DNA of 64,000 bases from Nitratireductor soli (GTDB lineage: Bacteria; Pseudomonadota; Alphaproteobacteria; Rhizobiales; Rhizobiaceae). A model generated the notes under the pieces. The model searched no databases, had not been told where the DNA came from, and was given only the letters and a program-made list of their open reading frames with translations. Shown in pieces: positions 37,165 through 45,161 of the stretch. Positions within the stretch are counted from its first letter, which is position 1. Each line of letters opens with the position of its first letter. The DNA lies in NCBI RefSeq assembly GCF_001050155.1, contig NZ_LFVY01000017.1:1-64000 (forward strand), given 5' to 3'. A program made the translations under genes and the position numbers.

Positions 37165-38019
37165 TCAATCGCGCAGAAGTTCGTTGATCGAGGTCTTCGA
37201 ACGCGTCTTCTCGTCGACGCGCTTGACGATGACGGCACAATAGAGGCTCGGTCCCCAGTTTTCGCCCGGCACGTTCTTGCCCGGCATGGTGCCGGCGACG
37301 ACCACCGAATAGGGCGGCACCTCGCCATAGAAGACCTCGCCCGTGGCGCGGTCGACGATCTTGGTCGACTTGCCGATGTAGACGCCCATGCCGAGCACCG
37401 AGCCCTCGCGGACGATGCAGCCCTCGACCACTTCGGAACGCGCGCCGATGAAGCAATTGTCCTCGATGATGGTCGGGCCGGCCTGCATCGGCTCGAGCAC
37501 GCCGCCAATGCCGACGCCGCCTGAAAGATGAACGTTCTCGCCGATCTGCGCGCAGGAGCCGACCGTCGCCCAGGTGTCGACCATGGTGCCCCGGCCGACA
37601 TGGGCGCCGAGATTGACGAAGGAGGGCATCAGCACGACGCCGGGCGCGATGAAGGCCGAATGCCGCACCACCGCGTTGGGCACGGCGCGGAAACCGGCCT
37701 TCTCGAACTCGTTGGCGCTCCAGCCGTCGAACTTCGAGGCCACCTTGTCCCACCAGACCGAATCGCCGGGGCCGCCCTTGATGACCTGCATCGGGTTCAG
37801 GCGGAACGACAGGAGCACGGCCTTCTTCAGCCATTGATTGACCGTCCAGGAGCCGTCCGCCTGGCGCTCGGCGACGCGCGCGCGGCCGCTGTCGAGCAGC
37901 GCCAGCGACGTTTCGACGGCATCGCGGATCTCGCCGCGTGTTCCAGTCGAAACGGCGTCGCGCTCGTCAAAGGCCTTCTCGATTGTTTTTTCCAGCGCGG
38001 CGACATCCGTCTTGGTCAT
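37165..38019 (-). CDS. dapD: 2,3,4,5-tetrahydropyridine-2,6-dicarboxylate N-succinyltransferase
   Basis: 284-residue left-handed beta-helix acyltransferase, third step of the succinylase pathway to diaminopimelate. The DapD-specific [17 protein letters not shown] is followed by hexapeptide repeats ([20 protein letters not shown]) and [16 protein letters not shown]. Start ATG 38019 opens [17 protein letters not shown]. Confidence 0.96.
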   Translation of the reverse strand: MTKTDVAALEKTIEKAFDERDAVSTGTRGEIRDAVETSLALLDSGRARVAERQADGSWTVNQWLKKAVLLSFRLNPMQVIKGGPGDSVWWDKVASKFDGWSANEFEKAGFRAVPNAVVRHSAFIAPGVVLMPSFVNLGAHVGRGTMVDTWATVGSCAQIGENVHLSGGVGIGGVLEPMQAGPTIIEDNCFIGARSEVVEGCIVREGSVLGMGVYIGKSTKIVDRATGEVFYGEVPPYSVVVAGTMPGKNVPGENWGPSLYCAVIVKRVDEKTRSKTSINELLRD

Positions 38020-38171
38020 GCTTGCGGCTCCGTTGAACAAGCTGTTAAGGGCTCGACCATAGATTACGGGATGGAAACCCAAGGCCGGCGCGGAACCTAT
38101 GCGAAGCGCCGGGAGGGGTCAATCTCGCGATGACGCGCCAGGGACCGCATTCAGGACTGGAAGACAGGATC

Positions 38172-39011
38172 ATGGACACGACCGACGAAAATGGCTGGAC
38201 GCCGCTGCCGCATTCCGACGAGGATCTGAAGCGCGCGCGCCAGGTGCCCGACACGCCGCAGACGCGTGCACCGACCTATCGGCTGGCCTGGGACGATGAG
38301 GATTTCATGACGCGGCGCGAGTTGCGCGCCGTGCGCCTGCAACTCGAACTCCTGAAACCGGAACTGGCGCTGGCCGAACGCGGCATCCGCTCGACGGTCA
38401 TCCTGTTCGGCGGGGCGCGCCTGCCGGAGCCCGGCGGCGACGCCTGGGCGGCCAAGAACGAGACGCAGAAGAAGAACCTCGAGAAGAACAGCCGCTACTA
38501 TCATGAGGCGCGCCGCTTCGCCCGACTGTGCTCGGAAGAATCGGCCAAATCCTACTATCGCGAATATGTGGTGGTGACCGGCGGCGGGCCGGGCGTGATG
38601 GAGGCCGGCAACCGGGGGGCGGCCGATTGCGGCGCGCCGACGATCGGCCTCAACATCGTCCTGCCGCACGAGCAGGCGCCGAATGCCTATGTGACGCCGG
38701 ATCTGTGCTTCAACTTCCACTATTTCGCCATCCGCAAGATGCATTTCATGATGCGGGCCAAGGCGGTCGCAGTGTTTCCGGGCGGCTTCGGCACGATGGA
38801 TGAACTGTTCGAATCGCTGACGCTGATCCAGACCGGCCGCATGGAACGGATGCCGGTCATCCTGTTCGGCAAGGAATTCTGGGCGCGCGCCATCGATCTC
38901 GAATTCCTGGCCGAACAAGGCACCATCTCGCCCGGCGACGACCAGCTGATCACCTTCGTCGATACCGCCGAGGAGGCCTGGGAGAAGATCGCCGAGTTCT
39001 ACGAACTGTAG
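38172..39011 (+). CDS. LOG family protein (TIGR00730-type nucleotide-processing fold)
   Basis: 279 residues with the LOG/lysine decarboxylase-like signature GGGPGVMEAGNRGA and PGGFGTMDELFE. Family members include cytokinin riboside 5'-monophosphate phosphoribohydrolases and nucleotide 5'-monophosphate nucleosidases. The longer N-terminus (about 75 residues before the fold) places this in the large LOG subgroup. ATG 38172 is preceded by GGAAGACAGGA. The true substrate is unknown. Confidence 0.9.
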   Translation: MDTTDENGWTPLPHSDEDLKRARQVPDTPQTRAPTYRLAWDDEDFMTRRELRAVRLQLELLKPELALAERGIRSTVILFGGARLPEPGGDAWAAKNETQKKNLEKNSRYYHEARRFARLCSEESAKSYYREYVVVTGGGPGVMEAGNRGAADCGAPTIGLNIVLPHEQAPNAYVTPDLCFNFHYFAIRKMHFMMRAKAVAVFPGGFGTMDELFESLTLIQTGRMERMPVILFGKEFWARAIDLEFLAEQGTISPGDDQLITFVDTAEEAWEKIAEFYEL

Positions 39012-39078
39012 CGTCCGCGCCGCCTTGCCGCATCAATCGACACTGGCACACAAGCTGCGGCTGCGCTACTCATTGGCG

Positions 39079-39483
39079 ATGCGCAAGGAAGGACCGCAAA
39101 TCACCTGGTTCGACAGCCTGCGCCGCGATGCCAGGCTCTTCGCGGCGGTCGGCTTTCTTGCGCTGTTTCTTGGCGCGCTGCAGCCGCTGGCGGTGGCCGC
39201 CAGCGCCTCCCCGGCCGACGGTTTCGTCATCTGCACCACCTATGGTGTCGGCCAGGCCGGCGACGACAATCGCGGCCACGCGAGCGACGTCGAGTGTCCG
39301 CTGTGCATCACCGGCCATTCCTGCGCCTTCCAGCTCATGGCCAGCACGCCGGCGCCATCCCTGGCCATCACGCTGCCGGCGGCGGTAGAGACCCGCGCCG
39401 CGCTTTCCTGGGCCGTTGTCGATCCGGGCGCCCGTGCCGGCGATCCTCCGCCATCGATCCGCGCCCCGCCGCATCTCGTTTGA
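39079..39483 (+). CDS. DUF2946-like small exported/membrane protein
   Basis: 134 residues from ATG 39079. One hydrophobic segment (FAAVGFLALFLGALQPLAVAA) serves as signal or anchor. The mature part has a CPLCITGHSC motif and a Pro-rich end. This looks like the DUF2946 type often found beside copper-handling genes. It is followed 55 bases later by a YcnI-PCuAC fusion, so a role in copper is plausible but inferred. Confidence 0.7.
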   Translation: MRKEGPQITWFDSLRRDARLFAAVGFLALFLGALQPLAVAASASPADGFVICTTYGVGQAGDDNRGHASDVECPLCITGHSCAFQLMASTPAPSLAITLPAAVETRAALSWAVVDPGARAGDPPPSIRAPPHLV

Positions 39484-39538
39484 TCGCTTTGCTCCCGGCC
39501 TGCCGGGATGTTCCAACGTTCAAACGCAAAGGCCCATC

Positions 39539-40510
39539 ATGCGCCAGTTTATTCTCGTCTCGGCTGCAGCCCTGCTGCCAGCCCTAATCGCTCACAATGC
39601 TGCTGCCCATGCAGTGCTCGAAACGCCCACCGCCCCGGCCGGCGGCTACAAGGCCGTCGTCACCATCCCGCATGGCTGCGATGGCGAACCCACCAATTCC
39701 GTTCGCATCGACATTCCCGAGGGTTTCGTTTCCGTCAAGCCGATGCCGAAGGCCGGCTGGACACTGGCTGTCGAGGAAGGCGATTATGCCAAATCCTATC
39801 AGGTTCACGGGAAGGCCGTCGCAAGCGGCGTAACCGCCGTCACCTGGAGTGATGGAGCATTGCCCGACGGTCAGTTCGATGAATTTGCCCTGCGCGGCAC
39901 GCTGGCCAGCGTCGAACCCGGCCAGAAGCTGTTCTTCAGGACCGTGCAGACATGCGCCAGCGGCGAAGTTGCCTGGATCGAGATTCCCGCCGAAGGCCAG
40001 GATGCGCACGCGCTGGAGCATCCCGCTCCCGGCCTGACCATCCTCGCCGCCGACACGGGGATGGCCGCTCACCACGCGCATGGCGACCAGGCGACCATGG
40101 CGGGCGACCTGAAGATCACCACCGCCTGGGCGCGCGCCATGCTGCCCGGCCAGCCCTCGGGCGGCGGCTATCTGACCATCGAGAACACCGGCGCCGCCGA
40201 CGACCGGCTGCTGTCGGTCGCGTCGCCTTCGGCCGGCCGGGTCGAGGTCCACACGATGGAAATGAACAATGACGTGATGGTGATGCGTCCGGTCGAGGGC
40301 GGCCTGGCCATTCCCGCCGGCGAGACGGTGACGCTCAAGCCCGGCGGGCTGCACATGATGTTCATGGAGGTGACCGCGCCGTTCAAGGAGGGCGCGGCCG
40401 TGCCCGTCACGCTCGAGTTCGAGAAAGCCGGCGCGGTGGAACTCGAGTTGAAAGTCGGCCCGGCGCGCGGCGGCATGCCGGAAATGGATCACTCGGGCCA
40501 CGGCAAATAG
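39539..40510 (+). CDS. Fused YcnI (DUF1775) and PCuAC copper chaperone protein
   Basis: 323-residue periplasmic protein. A signal peptide spans about residues 1-23; cleavage would expose the mature HAVLETP, whose N-terminal histidine is the copper ligand in YcnI proteins. The DUF1775 domain occupies about residues 24-165, with HGCDGEPTNSVRIDIPEG and the Trp of VAWIE. A His-rich linker (AAHHAHGDQ) follows. The PCuAC (DUF461) domain, about 205-310, has the H(M)...M...HxM copper motif: VHTMEMNNDVMVMRPV then PGGLHMMFMEV. It probably handles Cu(I)/Cu(II) for cytochrome oxidase assembly or copper storage. Confidence 0.9.
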   Translation: MRQFILVSAAALLPALIAHNAAAHAVLETPTAPAGGYKAVVTIPHGCDGEPTNSVRIDIPEGFVSVKPMPKAGWTLAVEEGDYAKSYQVHGKAVASGVTAVTWSDGALPDGQFDEFALRGTLASVEPGQKLFFRTVQTCASGEVAWIEIPAEGQDAHALEHPAPGLTILAADTGMAAHHAHGDQATMAGDLKITTAWARAMLPGQPSGGGYLTIENTGAADDRLLSVASPSAGRVEVHTMEMNNDVMVMRPVEGGLAIPAGETVTLKPGGLHMMFMEVTAPFKEGAAVPVTLEFEKAGAVELELKVGPARGGMPEMDHSGHGK

Positions 40511-40540
40511 CTGCGGCAGTACATGTTGAGCGAAGCCGGT

Positions 40541-41425
40541 TCAGGCCGGCTTCGCCTCCGCCACCGAAGCGGCTGGCAGCTCGGGCTGGCGCGGCCTGTG
40601 CACCAGCGAGACGAGCACGAAGGATATGATCATCAGCAGGTACCAGGCGCCGAGCTTGCTGAGCGACACCGGCGTCCAGCTTTGTGCCTGCGATGGATAG
40701 ATCCAGGCGCGCGACCAGGTGCCGATGTTCTCGGCGAACCAGATGAACAGCGCCACCAGCAAAAAGCCGAGCAGCAGCGGCATGCGATGGCGAAAGCGGA
40801 AGACCCGGTAATGCACCGTGGTGCGCAGATAAAGCAGCGCCGTGGCGGCAAACAGCCCGTAGCGAATGTCCACGGTGAAATGGTGGGCAAAGAAATTGAC
40901 GTAGATCGCCGCCGCCAGAAGCACGGTTGTCCAAAGCGGCGGATAGCGTGTGTAGCGCATGTCGAAGATGCGGCTGACGCGGGCGAGATAGGAGCCGACC
41001 GCCGCATACATGAAGCCGGAGAACAGCGGCACGGCGCCGATGTGAAAGACGCTCGCCTCGGGATAAATCCACGATCCGACCGAGGTCTTGAAAAACTCCA
41101 TCGCTGTGCCGACCACATGGAAGATCAGGATCACCTTCGCCTCGGACAGCGTTTCCAGCCTGCCGGCCAGCATGGCAACCTGAATCCCCAGCGCCGCCAG
41201 GAACAGGAAATCGTAGCGCGCCAGCGCCGCATCGCGCGGCCACAGATAGTGGGTGGCGATGATCAGGGCGAGCAGCGCCCCGCCGAACAGGCAGGCCCAG
41301 GCCTGTTTCAGGCCAAACACGACGAACTCGACCAGCGCGCCGGAGACACCACGCGCCGGCAGCGTGTCCAGCACGCGATGCGCGGCCGCGTCGATTCGCG
41401 CTTCGAGCGAAGTGAAGCGCCGCAC
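40541..41425 (-). CDS. DUF817 family integral membrane protein
   Basis: 294 residues from GTG 41425. About eight membrane helices carry the DUF817 pattern (FVVFGLKQAWACLFGG, FHVVGTAMEFFKTSVGSW, FSGFMYAAVGSYLAR, VDIRYGLFAATALLYL). Function is unknown. The GTG has GGAGC nine bases upstream. It starts 5 bases after the HAD gene stop, so the pair is co-transcribed. Confidence 0.85.
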   Translation of the reverse strand: MRRFTSLEARIDAAAHRVLDTLPARGVSGALVEFVVFGLKQAWACLFGGALLALIIATHYLWPRDAALARYDFLFLAALGIQVAMLAGRLETLSEAKVILIFHVVGTAMEFFKTSVGSWIYPEASVFHIGAVPLFSGFMYAAVGSYLARVSRIFDMRYTRYPPLWTTVLLAAAIYVNFFAHHFTVDIRYGLFAATALLYLRTTVHYRVFRFRHRMPLLLGFLLVALFIWFAENIGTWSRAWIYPSQAQSWTPVSLSKLGAWYLLMIISFVLVSLVHRPRQPELPAASVAEAKPA

Positions 41426-41430
41426 TCGGC

Positions 41431-42132
41431 TCAAGCTCCGATCACCGTTTCGAGGAAGGTCGCCAGATCGTCGGTGACGTAATCGACATCGTCCTCCTGC
41501 CCGGCGTCCTGCTCCCACACTTCGGAGAAGGTCGGCTCGAAATTGTTCGGCACCACCAGGACCGTGGTCATGCCGAGCGTCTTCGGCACGGAAAGGTTGC
41601 GCGCCAGGTCCTCGAACATCACCGCCTTGTCGCCCGCCACCCGGTGCAGGGCGGTGAAACGGTCATAGGTGGCGGCTGCCGGCTTCGGCAGGAGATCGGC
41701 GGCGACGATGTCGAAAATGTCGTCGAAATGGTCCAGCACGCCAAGCTGGCGCGCGGCGCGCTCCGCGTGACCGCGGTCGCCATTGGTGAAGATGAACTTG
41801 CGGCCCGGCAGGACGCGAATGGCGGCCCCGAGGCGCGGATCCGGATCGAGCCATGAATAGTCGATGTCGTGGACCTTTTCGAGAAAATCGTCCGGATCGA
41901 TATCGTAGCGTTCCATCAGCCCGTTCAGCGTCGTGCCGTAGTCGCGGTAGAGCTCCTTCTGCAGGCGGCGCGCGGCTTCGCGGTCGAGTTGCAACAGCTG
42001 CTCGACATAAGACGTCATCTTCACGTCGATCTGCGAAAACAGATTGCTGTGGTGCGGATAAAGCGTGTTGTCGAGGTCGAACACCCAGTCGGTGATGTGA
42101 GAGAAACGCGCTGGCGAGGGCTGATTTGTCAT
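41431..42132 (-). CDS. Pyrimidine 5'-nucleotidase (HAD family, TIGR01993 type)
   Basis: 233-residue cytosolic HAD phosphatase. Motif I WVFDLDNTLYP is near residue 16, motif II KFIFTNGDRGHAERAA near 112, and a later MFEDLARNL. This is the pattern of alphaproteobacterial pyrimidine 5'-nucleotidases related to yeast SDT1. Start ATG 42132 (MTNQPS) is preferred over an ATG 12 codons upstream. Upstream neighbour of the DUF817 gene. Confidence 0.9.
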   Translation of the reverse strand: MTNQPSPARFSHITDWVFDLDNTLYPHHSNLFSQIDVKMTSYVEQLLQLDREAARRLQKELYRDYGTTLNGLMERYDIDPDDFLEKVHDIDYSWLDPDPRLGAAIRVLPGRKFIFTNGDRGHAERAARQLGVLDHFDDIFDIVAADLLPKPAAATYDRFTALHRVAGDKAVMFEDLARNLSVPKTLGMTTVLVVPNNFEPTFSEVWEQDAGQEDDVDYVTDDLATFLETVIGA

Positions 42133-42259
42133 GCGCCTGTTATGGCAGACGAGCGCGGCGCGCGGCAATCGCCAGCCGACCGTTTTCCCCTCTTACAAAC
42201 GCCATCTTGTCTGGTGAGGGTTCGGCCTCCCGCAATAGCCCCCACGGAACACCGCATCC

Positions 42260-42652
42260 ATGTTTGCAGCCATTCGAGCCATTGTCCTTGTCAGTGCGCT
42301 GCTTGTCCCCTCCGTTCCGTCCGCATGGGCGCAACCCGCGCCGAGCTTCGAGGCATCGTGTTCGCAGCTGCGCGAAAAACTCGATGTCCTGGAGGTGGAG
42401 GAAGGTGAATGGGCGGTGATCGACGTGGTTGGCACGCTGCGCGCCGTCGAGCATGACGGCACGCTGGGCTATATGCTTGTCTGCGCGGCGCCAGACCCCG
42501 AAGTCCTTTGCGTCACCTACCAGGTCAACGACTATCGGGTGGGCGACAGGGTCGTTCTCAGCGGCACGCTGAACCGGGTCGATGACGATCATGTCAGCCT
42601 CGATCCCTGCCTGCATTATCCGCCGAACAGCGCAGGCGAGCAATATCGGTAG
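42260..42652 (+). CDS. Small secreted protein of unknown function
   Basis: 130 residues with a clear signal peptide (MFAAIRAIVLVSALLVPSVP, cleavage after AWA). The mature part has four cysteines, near residues 34, 75, 84 and 117, which could form two disulfides. The beta-rich pattern VIDVVGTLRAV ... YRVGDRVVLSGTLNRV resembles a small OB-like barrel. No named family is recognised. Confidence 0.7.
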   Translation: MFAAIRAIVLVSALLVPSVPSAWAQPAPSFEASCSQLREKLDVLEVEEGEWAVIDVVGTLRAVEHDGTLGYMLVCAAPDPEVLCVTYQVNDYRVGDRVVLSGTLNRVDDDHVSLDPCLHYPPNSAGEQYR

Positions 42653-42723
42653 CCCGAACTGGTATACCACATTGTCGCACCTGCCCCTTGAGATGCCGGC
42701 CGCTTGCCTGCACAAGGGCCGGC

Positions 42724-43629
42724 ATGGAGCTCTGGATTCCCATCACGATCGCCGCCGCCTTCCTGCAGAATCTGCGGTCGGTCGGGCAGAAACACCTGAA
42801 AGGCGTCATGGGCACGACCGGCGCCACCTTCGTGCGCTTCGGCTTCGGCATGCCGTTCGCCATTCTGTTCGTGCTCGGGCTGCATGTCTTCGCCGGTTAT
42901 CCTTTCGCGCCGATCAATGGCGCCTTCCTGGCCTGGACCGTGCTCGGCGGGCTTGGGCAGATCGCCGCGCAATTCCTGCTGATCTATCTGTTCTCGTTCC
43001 GCAACTTCGCTGTCGGCACGGCCTATTCGCGAACGGAGCCGGCGCAAGCCGCCATCTTCGGCCTCATTCTGCTCGGGGAGGTCGCCGGGCCTGGCGCGCT
43101 GATCGCCATCGCCGTGACGGTGGTCGGCGTGATGCTGATCTCGGTCGCCCGCACGCCGATGAGCTGGCGCAACCTGTTCGCCTCGCTGGTCAGCCGCAAC
43201 GCACTGATCGGCCTGGCTTCGGGCACGCTGTTCGGCGTTGCAGCCGTCGCTTATCGCGGCGCTTCCCTTTCGCTCGGCGGGCCGAATTTCCTGATGCAGG
43301 CGGCCACCACGCTGGCGGTCACCATCACCTTCCAGACGGTCATCATGCTCGTCTGGATGCTGTGGAGCGACCGCACGCAGATGGTCCGCATCGCCGCCGC
43401 CTGGAAACCGTCCCTGTTCGTCGGCTTCGTCGGCGCATCGGCTTCGCTCGGCTGGTTCACCGCCATGACCCTGCAGCAGGCGGCGGTGGTGAAGGCGCTG
43501 GCGCAGATCGAGATGATCTTCACCTTCGCCTCCTCCGTGTTCTTCTTCCGCGAACACATCAACCGCACGGAAGTCGCAGGATGCCTGCTGATCGTCGCCG
43601 GCATCCTGCTTCTAGTCCTGATCGGTTAG
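42724..43629 (+). CDS. EamA/DMT-family transporter
   Basis: 301-residue inner membrane protein with ten hydrophobic helices in two EamA repeats (AYSRTEPAQAAIFGLILLGE; QIEMIFTFASSVFFFREHIN). The drug/metabolite transporter superfamily is likely; the substrate is unknown. The start is ATG 42724. Its stop codon TAG is the first three bases of a B repeat. Confidence 0.88.
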   Translation: MELWIPITIAAAFLQNLRSVGQKHLKGVMGTTGATFVRFGFGMPFAILFVLGLHVFAGYPFAPINGAFLAWTVLGGLGQIAAQFLLIYLFSFRNFAVGTAYSRTEPAQAAIFGLILLGEVAGPGALIAIAVTVVGVMLISVARTPMSWRNLFASLVSRNALIGLASGTLFGVAAVAYRGASLSLGGPNFLMQAATTLAVTITFQTVIMLVWMLWSDRTQMVRIAAAWKPSLFVGFVGASASLGWFTAMTLQQAAVVKALAQIEMIFTFASSVFFFREHINRTEVAGCLLIVAGILLLVLIG

Positions 43630-43662
43630 AGCGCCATGCGTCCATTCGGACGCATGACGCAC
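43627..43662 (+). repeat. B element supplying the stop codon of the DMT transporter gene
   Basis: TAGAGCGCCATGCGTCCATT and its hairpin partner GGACGCAT. The leading TAG is the stop of the upstream gene. It has no A element; instead a different hairpin follows at 43673. Confidence 0.8.
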
Positions 43663-43672
43663 GATGTGTAGA

Positions 43673-43713
43673 GCGGATCGCTTCTCCCGCCTCGCACAGG
43701 AGATGCGATCCGC
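43673..43713. repeat. Long hairpin between convergent genes
   Basis: GCGGATCGC and GCGATCCGC at the ends, with inner TCTCC / GGAGA pairs, give a stem of about 14 pairs with one mismatch and an 11-13 base loop. It lies between the DMT transporter and the lipoprotein gene. It may stop transcription from both sides, but there is no clear T-run. Confidence 0.7.
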
Positions 43714-43780
43714 ATAAAGGCGCCCGCCGCGCCCGGATGAACCCCATCATCCGGTTCCCCGCCCGGCCGGGTGTCGCGCC

Positions 43781-44116
43781 TTACTTGACGACGATCCTGA
43801 TCGTGTCCTGATAGCGGTGCGTCTCATCGCCGGCGGCAATGCCCGTGACATTGACGGCGCGGGTGGGCACCCGCGTCCCGCACTGCTTGCTGTTGCGGCT
43901 GGACGGCCCGCCGTCGGAATAACGAACGGTCTTGGCGCGCGGCAGGCGGGCGGCCACGTTGGCGTAGCTCGGGGCCGAAGCACCGCAACTGTCGGCACGA
44001 TAGGCCGTCAGGTGTTTCGTCTGACCGACGCCGAGTTCCACTGTCTTGTCCACACTGGTGCAGCCCGTGGCAAGAAGGGCGGCAAACCCCGTCATCGACA
44101 TCCCAATTCTCTTCAT
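43781..44116 (-). CDS. Small lipoprotein sharing a domain with the neighbouring HTH-membrane proteins
   Basis: 111 residues from ATG 44116, which has a GGATGAGGG ribosome site. A hydrophobic signal is followed by a lipobox-like ATGC (Cys19), so it is probably membrane-anchored in the envelope. The mature domain shows VELGVGQTKHL, Cys44, a Pro, LPRAKTVRYSDGGPSSRNSK, Cys79 and VNVTGIAAGDE. The two non-lipid cysteines, the SDGG...RNSK block and the final strand align with the outside domains of both proteins encoded at 44331-45930. The family is not recognised; an immunoglobulin-like beta sandwich is my guess. Confidence 0.75.
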   Translation of the reverse strand: MKRIGMSMTGFAALLATGCTSVDKTVELGVGQTKHLTAYRADSCGASAPSYANVAARLPRAKTVRYSDGGPSSRNSKQCGTRVPTRAVNVTGIAAGDETHRYQDTIRIVVK

Positions 44117-44242
44117 GTGGCTTCCCTCATCCTTTGGAGAATGGGAGTCCCCGCCGCGCGTTGCCTGCATGACGGAAGCGCTCCCCCGGCGGAATAGACC
44201 GCCCAACCGCGGTTCGCGCCTAATGAAAAATCGGGCCATCTT

Positions 44243-44264
44243 CGGAAAATACGGAAAAATCCGG
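44243..44264. promoter_or_regulatory. Possible operator repeats
   Basis: CGGAAAA occurs twice with a 9-base period (44243 and 44252), and the second copy forms CGGAAAAATCCG, a short palindrome. It stands in the 215-base divergent gap between the lipoprotein and the first HTH-membrane gene. It could be the binding site of their HTH domains; this is not demonstrated. Confidence 0.3.
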
Positions 44265-44330
44265 CCGCAAACCATTCCGATTTCAGGCGAACGCCGATAG
44301 CTTCAAAGACAGCGGTCAAGGGGAAGAGAT

Positions 44331-45161
44331 GTGACGGCGGGAGACTGGAGCAGCCACAAGCACTGGCACATCGTGCTGGACGAACTCTGCAATCGGCGCG
44401 GTCATTACGACAACGCGATCCTGGCGTCCGAACTGTGCCGGCAGTCCGGGCGCGGCAGCAAGGAGGATTTCGAGGCCGCCAAGAAAAAGCTGCGCAACTG
44501 GCGCCAGGGGAAACGGATCCCGCTGCGCCGCAACTTCCAGGTTCTTTCGGAACTGCTGCAGATCGACGCGGACGCGGAGCTGCGGCCGATTTGGGATCGG
44601 CTCTACGCCGTCGCCCATGAGCGGGCCTATCCGCAGCGCGCGCCCGCGCAGGCCGACGCAGGGGCCGCCAACGGCGGAGCCCGCCAGCGCGGATGGCGCG
44701 GTGCGTGCCGATGGGACATCGTGGCCGCCGCGGGCATTTTCACCGGCGGCATCTTCATCGCCGTCGCTGTCTTCGAACACCAACCGGCGAAGCTCGGCCT
44801 GCCCGAGGTGGGCTACAACGCCCAGATGAACATGATCGTCGGCGAAACCAAGCTCATTCACGGCGAATACGATCGCTGCGACGCGCCGCCGCCGAACTGG
44901 GAGGCGGTGCTGCCGCGCATCCCCAATACGGATCTGGGCGTGTTCGGCGATGGCGGGCTGGCGGCCAAGATGGTCAATGACTGCGGCCGGGAGATGGTCG
45001 TGCGCGCCGTCCGGTTCACCGCGGTGAAGCCCGGCATAGAGGAAGTCGTCCTGCTCGGCGACTTCATGCGCCTGGTGGTGACGTCCGCCCAGGAGCTGCG
45101 CTCCGTGAATTCAACGCCTGCAATGGAGAGAGGGAAGGTCGATGGACCAAAGGTTCGATGA
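44331..45161 (+). CDS. HTH-like / single-membrane-helix / extracytoplasmic-domain protein, paralogue 1
   Basis: 276 residues starting at GTG 44331 behind AAGGGGAAGAG. Residues about 10-95 look like an all-helical XRE-like DNA-binding domain with an insertion: LASELC, then KLRNWRQGKRIPLRRNFQVL, where WRxGxxxP mimics the end of Cro/CI-type helix-turn-helix domains. A variable linker rich in Ala/Arg precedes one membrane helix (about 130-148). Residues about 160-252 form the outside domain: VGETKLIHGEYDRC, GVFGDGGL, DCG, VRFTAVKPGIEE. The basic residues before the helix place the N-terminus in the cytosol. It overlaps the next gene by 20 bases. Possibly a membrane-bound one-component regulator. 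Confidence 0.8.
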   Translation: MTAGDWSSHKHWHIVLDELCNRRGHYDNAILASELCRQSGRGSKEDFEAAKKKLRNWRQGKRIPLRRNFQVLSELLQIDADAELRPIWDRLYAVAHERAYPQRAPAQADAGAANGGARQRGWRGACRWDIVAAAGIFTGGIFIAVAVFEHQPAKLGLPEVGYNAQMNMIVGETKLIHGEYDRCDAPPPNWEAVLPRIPNTDLGVFGDGGLAAKMVNDCGREMVVRAVRFTAVKPGIEEVVLLGDFMRLVVTSAQELRSVNSTPAMERGKVDGPKVR

